64,000 nucleotides of DNA from Sphingomonadales bacterium. Lineage in GTDB: Bacteria; Pseudomonadota; Alphaproteobacteria; Sphingomonadales; Sphingomonadaceae. Location: NCBI GenBank assembly GCA_027491235.1, contig JAIXWO010000021.1, positions 372,001 to 436,000 on the forward strand. The letters are read 5' to 3'. Shown here one piece after another: positions 16,581 to 26,062 of the stretch. The translations under genes were made by a program, and so were the position numbers. A model generated the notes under the pieces. The model saw only the letters and a program-made list of their open reading frames with translations, was not told the DNA's origin and did not search any database. How positions within the stretch are numbered: position 1 is the stretch's first letter; every line of letters begins with the position of its first letter.

Positions 16581-16738
16581 GCGTTCCATTTGCCCACGGC
16601 AAAGGCATAACTTTTAGGCCGGAAACGACCTTTAGGGTGGACGCCGCGCGCGCATGGCAATAACGCACAGCGCGGCGAATCCCTTCGTTCAGAGTTCCCT
16701 GCGCTGAAGGAAAAGGCCCGACATATCGGGATGTGCAA

Positions 16739-18028
16739 ATGGCAAATGTCACCGTCATCGGCGCCCAATGGGGCGATGAAGGCAAAGGCAAGATCGTCGA
16801 CTGGCTTGCGAGCCGTGCCGACGTCGTCGTCCGGTTTCAAGGCGGCCACAATGCGGGCCACACGCTGGTTGTAGGCGATAAGGTCTACAAGCTCTCCCTC
16901 CTCCCGTCCGGCATTGTCCGCGGCACATTGTCCGTCATCGGCAATGGCGTTGTGCTCGATCCCTGGCATTTCCGCGATGAAGTCGCGAAGCTGACCGGCC
17001 AGGGCGTGAGCGTCACACCCGAAAATCTCCATATCGCGGAAAACGCGCCGCTCATCCTTCCCTTCCACCGTGATCTGGACGCTCTGCGCGAAACCGCAGC
17101 GGGCGCCGGCAAAATCGGCACGACCGGACGCGGCATCGGCCCGGCCTATGAAGACAAGGTTGGCAGGCGCGCCATCCGCGTCTGTGATTTGGCGCATCTC
17201 GATGATCTCGACGCCCAGCTGGACCGCATCTGTGCGCATCATGATGCATTGCGGGCCGGTTTCAACCAGCCGCCGATTGACCGGCAGCGCCTGCTCGACG
17301 ATTTGGCCGATATCGCCGCCTTCATCCTGCCCTTTGCCAAGCCTGTCTGGGTGACGCTCAATCAGGCAAAGAAGCGCAGCGCGCGCGTGTTGTTTGAAGG
17401 CGCACAGGGCGTGCTGCTGGATGTTGACCACGGCACCTATCCGTTCGTCACCTCGTCCAATACCATTGCGGGCACAGCCTCGGGTGGATCAGGCCTCGGC
17501 CCCTCCTCGGTGGGCTTCGTGCTCGGCATCGTAAAGGCGTACACCACCCGCGTCGGCTCCGGTCCGTTCCCGACCGAACTGGAAGACGCCACCGGCCAGC
17601 GGCTGGGCGAACGCGGCCATGAATTTGGCACCGTCACCGGTCGCAAGCGCCGCTGCGGCTGGTTCGATGCGGTGCTCGTCCGTCAGTCGGCTGCTGTCTC
17701 CGGCATCACCGGCATCGCGCTCACCAAGCTCGACGTGCTCGATGGATTTGAGACGCTGAAGATCTGCACCGGCTACCGCATTGGTGACCAGATTTATGAC
17801 TATCTCCCGCCCCATGCCGCCGATCAGGCGCGGGCCGAGCCGATTTATGAGGAAATGCCCGGCTGGTCGGAAACGACCGCAGGCGCGCGCAGCTGGGCCG
17901 ATTTGCCGGCACAGGCCATCAAATATGTCCGCCGCATTGAAGAGTTGATCGACTGCCCGGTCGCCTGCGTGTCTACCAGCCCGGAGCGTGACGATACGAT
18001 TTTGGTGCGGGATCCGTTCTCGGATTGA
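16739..18028 (+). CDS. purA: Adenylosuccinate synthetase
   Basis: PurA makes adenylosuccinate from IMP, aspartate and GTP, the first step from IMP to AMP. The N-terminal phosphate-binding loop [26 protein letters not shown], the [23 protein letters not shown] segment and the C-terminal GTP/aspartate loop ([13 protein letters not shown]) are all intact in 429 residues. The ATG at 16739 is preferred over the GTG two codons earlier because [11 protein letters not shown] is the usual start. The upstream 158 bp should hold its promoter. Confidence 0.97.
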   Translation: MANVTVIGAQWGDEGKGKIVDWLASRADVVVRFQGGHNAGHTLVVGDKVYKLSLLPSGIVRGTLSVIGNGVVLDPWHFRDEVAKLTGQGVSVTPENLHIAENAPLILPFHRDLDALRETAAGAGKIGTTGRGIGPAYEDKVGRRAIRVCDLAHLDDLDAQLDRICAHHDALRAGFNQPPIDRQRLLDDLADIAAFILPFAKPVWVTLNQAKKRSARVLFEGAQGVLLDVDHGTYPFVTSSNTIAGTASGGSGLGPSSVGFVLGIVKAYTTRVGSGPFPTELEDATGQRLGERGHEFGTVTGRKRRCGWFDAVLVRQSAAVSGITGIALTKLDVLDGFETLKICTGYRIGDQIYDYLPPHAADQARAEPIYEEMPGWSETTAGARSWADLPAQAIKYVRRIEELIDCPVACVSTSPERDDTILVRDPFSD

Positions 18029-18071
18029 CGTCCTGTGACCGCCAAGGGACGCTGGTGGGCCTGCGGCGCTT

Positions 18072-19349
18072 CTAGGTCTTCAGCTCCGCATTCAGCCGCT
18101 TGGAGGCCCGCCACAAAAGGATCGCGGGGATGAGCCCCATCCATGCCGCCCCATAGAGCACCCAGCGGACACTATCCTCCCCCGCCATCGGTTTGAACGC
18201 GTCGGACAACATACCGAAGAACAGCGGACCAAGGCCTAGCCCGATCAGGTTCTGCCCGAACACCACGAGCGACGTCGCCACCGCGCGCTGACCGGGGGCC
18301 ACCAACTGCTGCGCCAACGCATAGCAGGGGCCGTAATAGAAATAGTTGAGCATGCTTGGGATCATCAGCAGCGCAATCGCCCAGCGCCAGTCTGTCACAT
18401 AATAGGCCACAAACAAGATGGGCGCGGCCACCGCCATGCCGATGGCGGGTGCGGTCAAAATGTGGCGCTTGTCCTTTGCGCCGAAACGGTCCGCGAGATA
18501 CCCGCCAAGCCACGTGCCGAGCATAGACGAAAGCCCACCTGTAATCCCTAGCCACAGCCCGGTTTCCGCCGCCGTCAAACCAAAGTTGCGCTGGAACAGG
18601 ATCGTGACCCACACGCCTTTGCCGTAAGACAAGAATGCCGTGAACGACGCGCCGAGCAACACCAGCACAAAGGCCCGCGATGACATGATTTGCACGAGCG
18701 CTTCAAAAAAGGGTTGTTGCGGCGTCGCCCCTTGCGCGGTGGCAGACCCATGACGGCCCGGGTCCTTCAGGATGAACGGCAGGATGAAGGCAAACAGGAC
18801 ACCCGGAATGCTGACCGCCAAAAAGGTGTTCCGCCAGCCGATGATATCGCTCAGCGCGCCGCCAAGGGCCATGCCGATCAGGCTGCCAATCGGAATGCCG
18901 AGCCCGTAAAAGGCAATTGCCGAAGCGCGCTTTTCCTTAGGCACCGCATCCGTGATGAGCGAATGAGCCGCAGGCGTGCACCCGGCCTCCCCCACACCGA
19001 CGCCAATACGGGCCAGCAGCAGCTGAAAAAAGTTCTGCGCCAATCCGCAGGCTGCCGTCATCAGCGACCAGAAGCCGAGCGAAATGGTGATGAGCCGCGC
19101 GCGGTTGGTGTGCGGGCGATCCGCATAGCGGGCAATGGGGATGCCCAGAAACGTATAAAAGACAGCAAAGGCAAGGCCGGTCATCAGCCCGATCTGCGTG
19201 TCGGACAGATTCAGATCGCGGCTGATATCATGCGCGAGGATGTTGACGATCTGGCGGTCGAGGAAATTGAAAATGTAGACGACGAGGAGCGTCCACATCA
19301 GGAGCCGGGTCGACGGCGTAGAGCCGGACGTCGCGTTTATGCCTGCCAT
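18072..19349 (-). CDS. MFS transporter, spinster-like
   Basis: The 425-residue protein has twelve predicted hydrophobic segments and the major facilitator signature between helices 2 and 3 (ARYADRPHTNRARL). The start of helix 1 (LLVVYIFNFLDRQIVNIL) and the motif RIGVGVGEAGCTPAAHSLI are typical of the spinster-like/hexuronate-type MFS group abundant in sphingomonads. AGGAG lies just before the ATG. It is convergent with purA. The substrate is not predictable; organic acids or lipids are possible. Confidence 0.85.
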   Translation of the reverse strand: MAGINATSGSTPSTRLLMWTLLVVYIFNFLDRQIVNILAHDISRDLNLSDTQIGLMTGLAFAVFYTFLGIPIARYADRPHTNRARLITISLGFWSLMTAACGLAQNFFQLLLARIGVGVGEAGCTPAAHSLITDAVPKEKRASAIAFYGLGIPIGSLIGMALGGALSDIIGWRNTFLAVSIPGVLFAFILPFILKDPGRHGSATAQGATPQQPFFEALVQIMSSRAFVLVLLGASFTAFLSYGKGVWVTILFQRNFGLTAAETGLWLGITGGLSSMLGTWLGGYLADRFGAKDKRHILTAPAIGMAVAAPILFVAYYVTDWRWAIALLMIPSMLNYFYYGPCYALAQQLVAPGQRAVATSLVVFGQNLIGLGLGPLFFGMLSDAFKPMAGEDSVRWVLYGAAWMGLIPAILLWRASKRLNAELKT

Positions 19350-19452
19350 AGTCTCCTGCTGGCCTCTGTGAGCGGGCCTCTTCAGGATCTTGTGGTCGAA
19401 ACATCAGCGCCCGGCAAGCGCGAAGCAATTTATACTGCTTGGAAGTGGTCGC

Positions 19453-20520
19453 TTAGCCGCACTGGGCGCGGTGGAGCAGCTTCTGGTCGGCCAGCACCAG
19501 CGCCATCATCGCTTCCACAACCGGCGCACCGCGAATGCCGACGCACGGATCATGGCGGCCCTTGGTGATGATGTCCGCCGCTTCCCCTTCGCGGTTGATG
19601 GTGTCAACGGGGATGAGGATGGACGATGTCGGCTTGAACGCGACGCGGACGATGACCGGCTGGCCGGTTGAAATGCCGCCCGCAATGCCGCCGGCATTGT
19701 TCGCCATGAACTGCGGCGCATTGGTGCCGGGGCGCATGGGATCGGCATTTTCTTCACCACGCAGCCGGGCCGAGGCAAAGCCTGCACCAATCTCCACAGC
19801 CTTGACGGCATTGATGCTCATCATCGCCGCAGCCAATTCGCTGTCGAGCTTGGCATAAAGCGGCGCGCCCCATCCGGCAGGCACGCCGGTTGCCACGCAC
19901 TCCACGACGGCGCCAAGCGAGGAGCCTGCCTTGCGCGCTTCATCAACGAGCTTTTCCCAGCGACCGGCGGCCGCTTCATCGGGGCAGAAGAACGGGTTCT
20001 TGTCGATCTGGCTCGCCTCAAAATTGTCCCGGTCAATCGCGTCGCCACCAATCTCCACGACATAGGCCCGAATCTCAACTTCGGGGATCACCGCGCGGGC
20101 CACGCCGGCTGCCGCGACCCGCGCGGCTGTTTCGCGGGCGGACGAGCGCCCACCGCCACGATAATCGCGAAAGCCATATTTGGCGTCATAGCTGTAATCG
20201 GCATGGCCGGGACGATAGGCCTTGGCGACGTCGGAATAATCCTTGGACCGCTGATCGACATTCTCGATCATCAGGCTGACGGGCGTGCCGGTTGTGCGGC
20301 CTTCAAACACGCCGGAGAGGATACGGACCTGATCCGGCTCCTGCCGCTGCGTCGTGAAGCGCGACGTGCCCGGGCGGCGCTTGTCGAGGAAGGGCTGAAT
20401 ATCCGCCTCTGACAAAGCGAGCCCCGGCGGGCAGCCATCGACCACAGCCCCCAAAGCGGGACCATGGCTTTCCCCCCAAGTGGTGAAGCGGAAGACGCGG
20501 CCGAAGGTGTTGAAACTCAT
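19453..20520 (-). CDS. aroC: Chorismate synthase
   Basis: AroC catalyses the last shikimate pathway step, trans-1,4-elimination of phosphate from EPSP to chorismate, using reduced FMN. The 355-residue protein begins [20 protein letters not shown], with the conserved [17 protein letters not shown]-like FMN/substrate segment and [14 protein letters not shown]. Length is typical. It lies 64 nt downstream of fabI on the same strand. aroE and a chorismate mutase gene are elsewhere in the window, so aromatic synthesis genes are scattered here. Confidence 0.97.
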   Translation of the reverse strand: MSFNTFGRVFRFTTWGESHGPALGAVVDGCPPGLALSEADIQPFLDKRRPGTSRFTTQRQEPDQVRILSGVFEGRTTGTPVSLMIENVDQRSKDYSDVAKAYRPGHADYSYDAKYGFRDYRGGGRSSARETAARVAAAGVARAVIPEVEIRAYVVEIGGDAIDRDNFEASQIDKNPFFCPDEAAAGRWEKLVDEARKAGSSLGAVVECVATGVPAGWGAPLYAKLDSELAAAMMSINAVKAVEIGAGFASARLRGEENADPMRPGTNAPQFMANNAGGIAGGISTGQPVIVRVAFKPTSSILIPVDTINREGEAADIITKGRHDPCVGIRGAPVVEAMMALVLADQKLLHRAQCG

Positions 20521-20584
20521 GGATGAGCGATGCCGCGATTTGCCGCCTATTGCAAGGCAGGGGCGAGAAACCCGCCTGTTCTCG

Positions 20585-21388
20585 TTACGCCAGCGCGATG
20601 TCCGGCGCGTCTTCGGCCTTCATGCCAACGACGTGATAGCCGCAATCGACATGGTGGGTTTCCCCCGTCACGCCCGAGGACAGGTCTGACAACAGGTAAA
20701 GCCCCGCGCCGCCGACATCCTCGATGGTGGTGTTGCGCTTCAACGGTGAATTCAGTTCATTCCACTTCAGAATGTAACGGAAATCACCAATGCCCGACGC
20801 GGCAAGCGTCTTGATGGGGCCCGCCGAAATGGCGTTCACGCGAATATTGTCACGGCCCAGATCGACCGCAAGATACTTCACAGACGTCTCCAGCGCAGAC
20901 TTTGCCACACCCATGACGTTGTAATGCGGGATCACCTTTTCCGCGCCATAATAGCTAAGCGTCAGCATCGTGCCGCCATTGGGCATCATCGCTGCCGCGC
21001 GCTGGGCCACCGCTGTAAAGCTGTAGACAGAGATGTTCATCGTCATCAGGAAGTTATCGAGCGTGGTGTCGCAATAGCGGCCACGCAGTTCATTCTTGTC
21101 GGAAAAGCCGATGGCGTGAACAACGAAATCAATCGTCGGCCAGCGCGCGGCAAGGGTGGCGAACGCTGTGTCGAGGTCCGCCGGATCAGACACGTCACAG
21201 TCGATCAGGAAATCGCTGCCGACTTCTTCCGCCAAGGGGCGCACGCGCTTTTCCAGCGCCTCACCCTGATAAGAGAAGGCCAACTCTGCGCCTGCTTCCC
21301 GCAGCTTCTTTGCAATCCCCCAAGCGAGGCTCCGGTCATTGGCAAGCCCCATGATCAACCCGCGCTTGCCCGCCATATATCCAGCCAT
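20585..21388 (-). CDS. fabI: Enoyl-ACP reductase (NADH)
   Basis: FabI reduces trans-2-enoyl-ACP in the last step of fatty acid elongation. It is an SDR-fold enzyme. The protein (267 residues from ATG 21388) shows the FabI N-terminus [23 protein letters not shown], the catalytic Tyr and Lys in [13 protein letters not shown] (Tyr-x6-Lys), and the [14 protein letters not shown] loop. AAGGGAAC lies about 7 nt upstream. The frame stays open far upstream into the YihY gene, but that extension is not FabI-like. Confidence 0.97.
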   Translation of the reverse strand: MAGYMAGKRGLIMGLANDRSLAWGIAKKLREAGAELAFSYQGEALEKRVRPLAEEVGSDFLIDCDVSDPADLDTAFATLAARWPTIDFVVHAIGFSDKNELRGRYCDTTLDNFLMTMNISVYSFTAVAQRAAAMMPNGGTMLTLSYYGAEKVIPHYNVMGVAKSALETSVKYLAVDLGRDNIRVNAISAGPIKTLAASGIGDFRYILKWNELNSPLKRNTTIEDVGGAGLYLLSDLSSGVTGETHHVDCGYHVVGMKAEDAPDIALA

Positions 21389-21405
21389 CAGCCGTTCCCT
21401 TCGTC

Positions 21406-22341
21406 TTATAACGCATTCAACTGCGGATCTTTGATCGCCGGATTGGCCAAAGCCGCATTCAGATGCGCGCCAATAACAAGACCGAATCCGACTATCCAGA
21501 AAAACAACAACGCAACGATCACCCCGGCCAAGCTGCCATAGGTGAGCGCATAGCCCCCAAAGAGCGACAAAGCCGGCGGAAGCAAGGCCAAGGCGCCTGT
21601 CCACCACAAGGTCGTGACCAGCGCACCCGGCCATTTGGGGAAAGCCCGTCCGCGATATTCGGGCGGCGCCAGCGTCCAGAAAATCACAAACAAGCCAAGG
21701 AACACCGCAACCGACGTCGACATCCGTCCCAGTTCCACCGACAGCACAGTTTGCGCGGCGGGAATGTAACGGAACACCACTTCCTCCATCGCCGTCACCG
21801 CCAGACGGGCGGCAAGCGCAAACAGGATGAGCAGAACCGACACAAATGTGATCGCAATTCCGGCAATGCGATAATGCCAGAAGGGACGGCCATAGCCCGT
21901 GCCATAAGCGCGGCGAAGAATATCGCGGATCGTTTCGATAAAGCTGCTCACGGTCCAAAGCCCCACAATCGCGCCAAACCACAAAAGCGGACCAGTGCGG
22001 GCCTGCAGCATTTCCTGCGCAGCGCTCTGGATGAGTTGCGCAACCCCCGGCGGCAAGGCGACAAGCATCGACTGAATGGCCTTTAGATTTTCATCGGGTT
22101 GGCCAATCAACTGGGTGATCGCTGCCATCACGATGAAGAACGGAAAAACCGTCAGCAGCGTCAGATAGGCAAAATTGCCCGCATGGATGAAGCCATCGCT
22201 ATACACGCCAATGGCGACGCGGCGGAGCACCTCAAACGGCTTTGAGCCCGGTCCAATCAGCCCGCGCAGCCCTTCCGCGTGCGGATGCGCACCCGGATGC
22301 CTGCGGCGGGCTTCAGGTGTTTCCGGCGACGGCGGGCGCAT
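21406..22341 (-). CDS. YihY/BrkB family inner membrane protein
   Basis: The 311-residue protein has six hydrophobic segments and the YihY/virulence factor BrkB pattern, with GFIHAGNFAYLTLLTVFPFFI near the N-terminus and LYGSLAGVIVALLFFWIVGF-like segments near the C-terminus (here LTYGSLAGVIVALLFFW). Early reports of RNase BN activity for this family were corrected; its role is unclear, possibly transport. It sits 6 nt after the DnaJ-like gene and 17 nt before fabI, so it is inside one operon. Confidence 0.88.
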   Translation of the reverse strand: MRPPSPETPEARRRHPGAHPHAEGLRGLIGPGSKPFEVLRRVAIGVYSDGFIHAGNFAYLTLLTVFPFFIVMAAITQLIGQPDENLKAIQSMLVALPPGVAQLIQSAAQEMLQARTGPLLWFGAIVGLWTVSSFIETIRDILRRAYGTGYGRPFWHYRIAGIAITFVSVLLILFALAARLAVTAMEEVVFRYIPAAQTVLSVELGRMSTSVAVFLGLFVIFWTLAPPEYRGRAFPKWPGALVTTLWWTGALALLPPALSLFGGYALTYGSLAGVIVALLFFWIVGFGLVIGAHLNAALANPAIKDPQLNAL

Positions 22342-22347
22342 GGAGCG

Positions 22348-23265
22348 CTAGACGCCCAGCTTCGCGCGCGGGTTCCTGTCGTCGGTCCAGCTTTCGACAA
22401 AATCTTGGAGCGCAGCATCATCGGCGGGCAGATCGACGATGAGCGTGACAAGCTGATCGCCGCGCTTTCCGGACTTGCCGGTGAAACCGCGCTCCCGCAG
22501 CCGCAGCGTCTTGCCGGATGTCGCGCCCTTGGGGACGTTGAGCATGACCGCGCCGTCCACCGTCGGCACCTTAACAGGGCCACCCTTGACCGCTTCGGAG
22601 AGCGTGATCGGAAGATCGAGCCGAATATTGTCACCTTCGCGCGTAAAGTGCGGGTGTTGGCCGACCTCAATCGTCACAATCGCGTCGCCTGCACCACCCG
22701 GCCCGGCCTGACCCTTGCCAGCGAGCTTCATCTGGGTGCCGGTTTCGACGCCGGCCGGCAGTTTCAGATCAATCGTCTTGCCATCAGACAAAGTGATCCG
22801 CTGCGGCTTGAGCGTTGCCGCCTCATCAAAAGCGACGGCCAGCCGATAGGCGACATTGGCGCCCTTTTGCGGCGGCGCCTGTCGTCCAAACCCACCGCCG
22901 GGTCCGCCGCGACCGCGCCCACCAAACAGGCCGTCAAAGATATCGCCGAAATCCATACCTTCGGCGTTGAACCCGCCCGGACCCTGCCGGAACCCGCCGC
23001 CGCCCTGACCAAAGGGATTGCCGCCACCGCCAAAGGGGCTGCGCGGCTGACCGTTCTCGTCAATCTCGCCCCGGTCAAACTGACCGCGTTTGTCCTTATC
23101 CGACAAGAGATCATAGGCGCCCGTCACCTGAGCGAAACGCTCCGTGGCCTTGGGGTCGTGGTTGGTATCAGGGTGGAGCTCTTTGGCCAGCTTGCGATAG
23201 GCCTTCTTAATCTCAGCCTCGCTCGCGCCCTTCGCCACCCCCAGAGTCGAATAGGGATCTGCCAT
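22348..23265 (-). CDS. DnaJ-like cochaperone (CbpA type)
   Basis: The 305-residue protein has an N-terminal J domain with the HPD motif at residues 31-33, a Gly/Phe-rich linker (about residues 70-115), and two DnaJ C-terminal beta-barrel domains. The cysteine-rich zinc finger of true DnaJ is absent, so it is a CbpA/DjlA-class type II J protein. It would stimulate DnaK ATPase activity and deliver clients. It is the first gene of a run continuing to yihY, fabI and aroC. Confidence 0.92.
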   Translation of the reverse strand: MADPYSTLGVAKGASEAEIKKAYRKLAKELHPDTNHDPKATERFAQVTGAYDLLSDKDKRGQFDRGEIDENGQPRSPFGGGGNPFGQGGGGFRQGPGGFNAEGMDFGDIFDGLFGGRGRGGPGGGFGRQAPPQKGANVAYRLAVAFDEAATLKPQRITLSDGKTIDLKLPAGVETGTQMKLAGKGQAGPGGAGDAIVTIEVGQHPHFTREGDNIRLDLPITLSEAVKGGPVKVPTVDGAVMLNVPKGATSGKTLRLRERGFTGKSGKRGDQLVTLIVDLPADDAALQDFVESWTDDRNPRAKLGV

Positions 23266-23567
23266 CCCCTCTAGCTAAGGTGTGGGAGGGGTTTCGGCAA
23301 TGGTGTGAAGGAAGATGAAGAGGGCGCGCAGCGACGCGGCTACCAAGCAGACATCGCACTTGGCGTAAATTCACTTATCCACCCGCGTCGCCCCTTACTT
23401 GACACGGGGCTTGGCTAACCTCCGGCCGGTTTCAGCCTTTTACATGCCGGATGTCACTGATCCGGCAGATCCAATCGTTGGGGCATCACGTCAAACGGGA
23501 AGGTGCCAGAAAAAGCCGAGCCCCGTGTCAAGCACGGGGCGACGGAGGATGTAGTGGCGAGGCGGGG
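23266..23567. other. Intergenic region, 302 bp, with inverted repeat
   Basis: This gap between chorismate mutase and the DnaJ-like gene holds no supportable gene. It contains the inverted repeat annotated at 23386-23543. The part nearest 23266 must hold the promoter for the leftward DnaJ-like operon, but I see no clear elements. Confidence 0.5.
23386..23543. repeat. Inverted repeat, type C, with inner hairpin
   Basis: The left arm (23386-23415, with CTTGACACGGGGCTTGGC) is nearly the complement of the right arm (23514-23543, with GCCGAGCCCCGTGTCAAGC). Between them an inner hairpin (TGCCGGAT and ATCCGGCA around 23446-23466) is visible. Each arm also contains its own short CCCCGTG/CACGGGG pair. 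The structure resembles a non-autonomous palindromic element; I see no terminal target duplication. Confidence 0.75.
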
Positions 23568-23852
23568 CTAGCCCCCCTCTTTGATCTTCTGGTGATGCCG
23601 GATCACTTCATCGATGATGAAGCGCAGGAACTTTTCTGAAAATTCCGGGTCCAGATTGGCATCTGTTGCCAAACGGCGGAGGCGTTCAATCTGTCGTTTT
23701 TCGCGACCACCATCAGCGGCAGGCAGGCCCGTCTTAGCCTTATGTTCGCCCACGGCCTTAGTAATTTTGAAGCGTTCGGCGAGCATATAGATCACCGAGG
23801 CATCGATATTGTCGATGCTCTCACGATAGCGTTGCAGGATTTCGTCAGTCAT
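23568..23852 (-). CDS. Chorismate mutase, AroQ type
   Basis: The 94-residue product is an all-helical AroQ-class chorismate mutase converting chorismate to prephenate for Phe and Tyr synthesis. The pattern LQRYRESIDNIDASVIYMLAERFKITKAVGEHK with the following REKRQIERLR matches the family, with Arg and Lys active-site residues present. No fused prephenate dehydratase domain is seen. The ATG at 23852 is chosen because GGAA precedes it and the upstream 12 residues look non-native. It is divergent from the polyprenyl synthase gene. Confidence 0.88.
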   Translation of the reverse strand: MTDEILQRYRESIDNIDASVIYMLAERFKITKAVGEHKAKTGLPAADGGREKRQIERLRRLATDANLDPEFSEKFLRFIIDEVIRHHQKIKEGG

Positions 23853-23935
23853 TTCATTTCCAGTTTCGCCAAAACGGTTCACTTGCAACTCTGTTCTGCT
23901 TGCCTTTGCAAGAAAGCGCCGCCAATGCGCCCCTT

Positions 23936-24949
23936 ATGACGGCTACCGTTCACAGGCTTCCGGGTAAAGAGGTTCCATCGCTGGACCCGATGATGGCGCT
24001 TGTGGCGTCCGGCATGAATCAGGTCAACGCTGTGATTCTGGATCGGATGCAATCGCAAATCCACCTGATCCCCGAACTGGCCGGTCATCTGATCGCCAGC
24101 GGTGGAAAGCGGATGCGCCCGATGCTGACGCTCGCGACCTCGGCGCTGCTCGATTATCCGGGCTCGCGCCAGTATAAACTCGCAGCGTCCGTTGAGTTCA
24201 TCCACACAGCCACGCTGCTGCACGACGATGTGGTCGACCATTCTGATCTGCGGCGCGGGCGCAAGACCGCCAATGTCATCTGGGGCAATTCAGCAAGCGT
24301 GCTCGTCGGCGACTTCCTGTTCAGCCGCGCCTTTGAACTGATGGTCGAAGATGGCAGCCTCAAGGTGCTTAAGATTCTGTCGGGTGCGAGCGCAGTCATT
24401 TCCGAAGGCGAGGTCAATCAGCTGACCGCCCAGCGGCAAATTGCGACGACCGAAGACCGGTATCTCGATATTATCGGTGCCAAGACGGCAGCATTATTTG
24501 CCGCCGCCTGCCGTATCTCTGCGGTGATTGCCGAGCGCGATGAGGCGACCGAGATGGCGCTCGATTCCTACGGCCGCAATCTTGGCATCGCGTTCCAGTT
24601 GGTTGATGATGCCATCGACTATGCGTCGGACGATGCGACGATGGGCAAATCACGCGGCGACGATTTCCGCGATGGAAAGATGACGCTCCCCGTCATCCTC
24701 GCCATGGCCCGCGGCAGCGACACCGACCGCGCCTTCTGGAAAGAAGCGATGGAAGGCCGGCGCGTCTCTGACGATGATCTGGCTTATGCCAAGACTCTGC
24801 TTGATGGCTGCCGCGCTTTGCCAGACACGTTCGAGAAGGCCCGCCTCTATGGCCAACGCGCCATCGATGCGCTTGGCCCCTTCCCGCCCTCGACGGCCAA
24901 GGCCGCCCTGGTCGAAGCCGTCGAATTCGCCATCGCACGGGCGTATTAA
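23936..24949 (+). CDS. ispB: Polyprenyl diphosphate synthase (quinone side chain)
   Basis: This long-chain trans-prenyltransferase builds the isoprenoid tail of ubiquinone. Both aspartate-rich motifs are intact: DDVVD at residues 97-101 (LLHDDVVDHSD) and DDAID in AFQLVDDAIDYASDD, with GGKRMRP upstream. The 337-residue length matches octaprenyl/decaprenyl synthases. Sphingomonads use ubiquinone-10, so decaprenyl is the likely product, but chain length cannot be read here. The ATG at 23936 has a weak ribosome binding site; one 12 codons earlier is possible. Confidence 0.9.
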   Translation: MTATVHRLPGKEVPSLDPMMALVASGMNQVNAVILDRMQSQIHLIPELAGHLIASGGKRMRPMLTLATSALLDYPGSRQYKLAASVEFIHTATLLHDDVVDHSDLRRGRKTANVIWGNSASVLVGDFLFSRAFELMVEDGSLKVLKILSGASAVISEGEVNQLTAQRQIATTEDRYLDIIGAKTAALFAAACRISAVIAERDEATEMALDSYGRNLGIAFQLVDDAIDYASDDATMGKSRGDDFRDGKMTLPVILAMARGSDTDRAFWKEAMEGRRVSDDDLAYAKTLLDGCRALPDTFEKARLYGQRAIDALGPFPPSTAKAALVEAVEFAIARAY

Positions 24950-24951
24950 TT

Positions 24952-25045
24952 CCTCTCCCATCGGGAGAGGGGGACCATGCGCAGCATGGTGGAGAGGGCC
25001 CCCTCCGTCAGCCGCAAGCGGCTGCCACCTCCCCCGATGGGGAGG
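24952..25045. repeat. Multi-hairpin palindromic element, type D
   Basis: Consecutive perfect hairpins fill the gap between two convergent genes: 24952-24970 (CCTCTCCC/GGGAGAGG), 24974-24990 (ACCATGC/GCATGGT), 25009-25024 (CAGCCGC/GCGGCTG) and 25028-25045 (CCTCCCC/GGGGAGG). A looser GGAGAGGG/CCCTCC pair lies at 24991-25006. The first hairpin may double as a terminator-like structure for ispB, though no T-run follows. Confidence 0.8.
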
Positions 25046-25050
25046 ATTGA

Positions 25051-25971
25051 TCACCCCGCCGCCTCACACCCATGGCAATCGGCATCCCCCTGTTCGATCT
25101 GGACCGTCATATGGTCGATATCAAACCGGTCATGGAGCATCTCCCCCAGCGCGCTCAGAAAGCCATCGCCCGGGGGGCCATCGGGCATGACGAGGTGGAC
25201 GGTCAGCACTGTTTCCGTCGTGCTGCTAGGCCAGATGTGCAGATCATGCACGCGCGACACACCGGGTTGGGCTGCCAGCGCGTCAGCCACAGCATCATAG
25301 TCGACCCCTTCGGGCACAGCCCCCAGCGACATCGCGACCGACCGAGAGAGCAGGCCATAGGTCTGCCAAAAGATCAGCGCGGCAATCGCAAGGCTCAACA
25401 CCGGATCAATCAGGCTGACGCCGGTCCACAGGATCAGCAGCCCGGCGACGACAACCGCCGCGGACACCGCCGCATCGCCCACCATGTGGAGGAAGGCGCC
25501 CTGAATGTTGATGTCGCCCTTGCGTCCGCGCGCGAACAGCAGCGCTGTTACCCCGTTGATCCCGATCCCGACCGCCGCAACGGCCATCATCGTCGGGCCC
25601 GCGACCGGCTGCGGATCGGCAATCCGCTGCACCGCCTCCAGCGCAATCGCGCCCAATGCCACCATCAGCAGCAGGCCGTTGGCCATCGCGGCGAGGATGG
25701 AGGAGGAGCGCAGCCCCCAAGTGAAACGCTTGGTCGGCGGGCGAGCCGCAAGCTTCGCCCCGCCCCAGGCAATGGCAAGCCCCAACACGTCCGAAAGATT
25801 ATGTCCGGCATCCGAGAGCAGCGCCGTCGAATTCGCCTTCAGGCCATACACCACCTCAACCGCGACGAAGATCAGGTTGAGCGTAATGCCAATGGCAAAA
25901 GCGCGCCCGAAATCGGCATGAGGATGGTCATGGTGATGACCATGATCGTGATGATGATGCGCGCCAGACAT
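25051..25971 (-). CDS. Cation diffusion facilitator (zinc/cobalt exporter)
   Basis: The 306-residue protein has a histidine/aspartate-rich N-terminus (ten His within residues 5-19), six hydrophobic segments, and the CDF metal site HxxxD-type motif LLSDAGHNLSDVLGL with a second half in HMVGDAAVSA. A C-terminal cytoplasmic ferredoxin-like domain (HDLHIWPSSTTETVLTVHLVM) completes the family pattern. It exchanges divalent metal for protons across the inner membrane. The CzcD/ZitB subgroup is likely and zinc is the best guess. It is divergent from hrpB. Confidence 0.92.
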   Translation of the reverse strand: MSGAHHHHDHGHHHDHPHADFGRAFAIGITLNLIFVAVEVVYGLKANSTALLSDAGHNLSDVLGLAIAWGGAKLAARPPTKRFTWGLRSSSILAAMANGLLLMVALGAIALEAVQRIADPQPVAGPTMMAVAAVGIGINGVTALLFARGRKGDINIQGAFLHMVGDAAVSAAVVVAGLLILWTGVSLIDPVLSLAIAALIFWQTYGLLSRSVAMSLGAVPEGVDYDAVADALAAQPGVSRVHDLHIWPSSTTETVLTVHLVMPDGPPGDGFLSALGEMLHDRFDIDHMTVQIEQGDADCHGCEAAG

Positions 25972-26062
25972 GCGGTTTTTCCCTCAGCCTTCCCTTGGCC
26001 CAGCCTTCCCTTGGCTTGGTCCACCCGCTAGCAGAAGCCGCTCATGTGATACTAGGACACGA

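Noticed and set aside
16577-17431. 284-codon reverse open frame in purA
   Set aside because: Shadow of purA without its own start signals.
21389-21982. Extended fabI start
   Set aside because: The upstream part lies inside the YihY gene in another frame and does not resemble FabI.
22279-23274. 331-codon forward open frame
   Set aside because: It is the antisense of the DnaJ-like gene, whose J domain and HPD motif are clear on the other strand.
23374-23382. DnaA box in the DnaJ gap
   Set aside because: A single TTATCCACC next to an inverted repeat, with no other origin features, is expected by chance.
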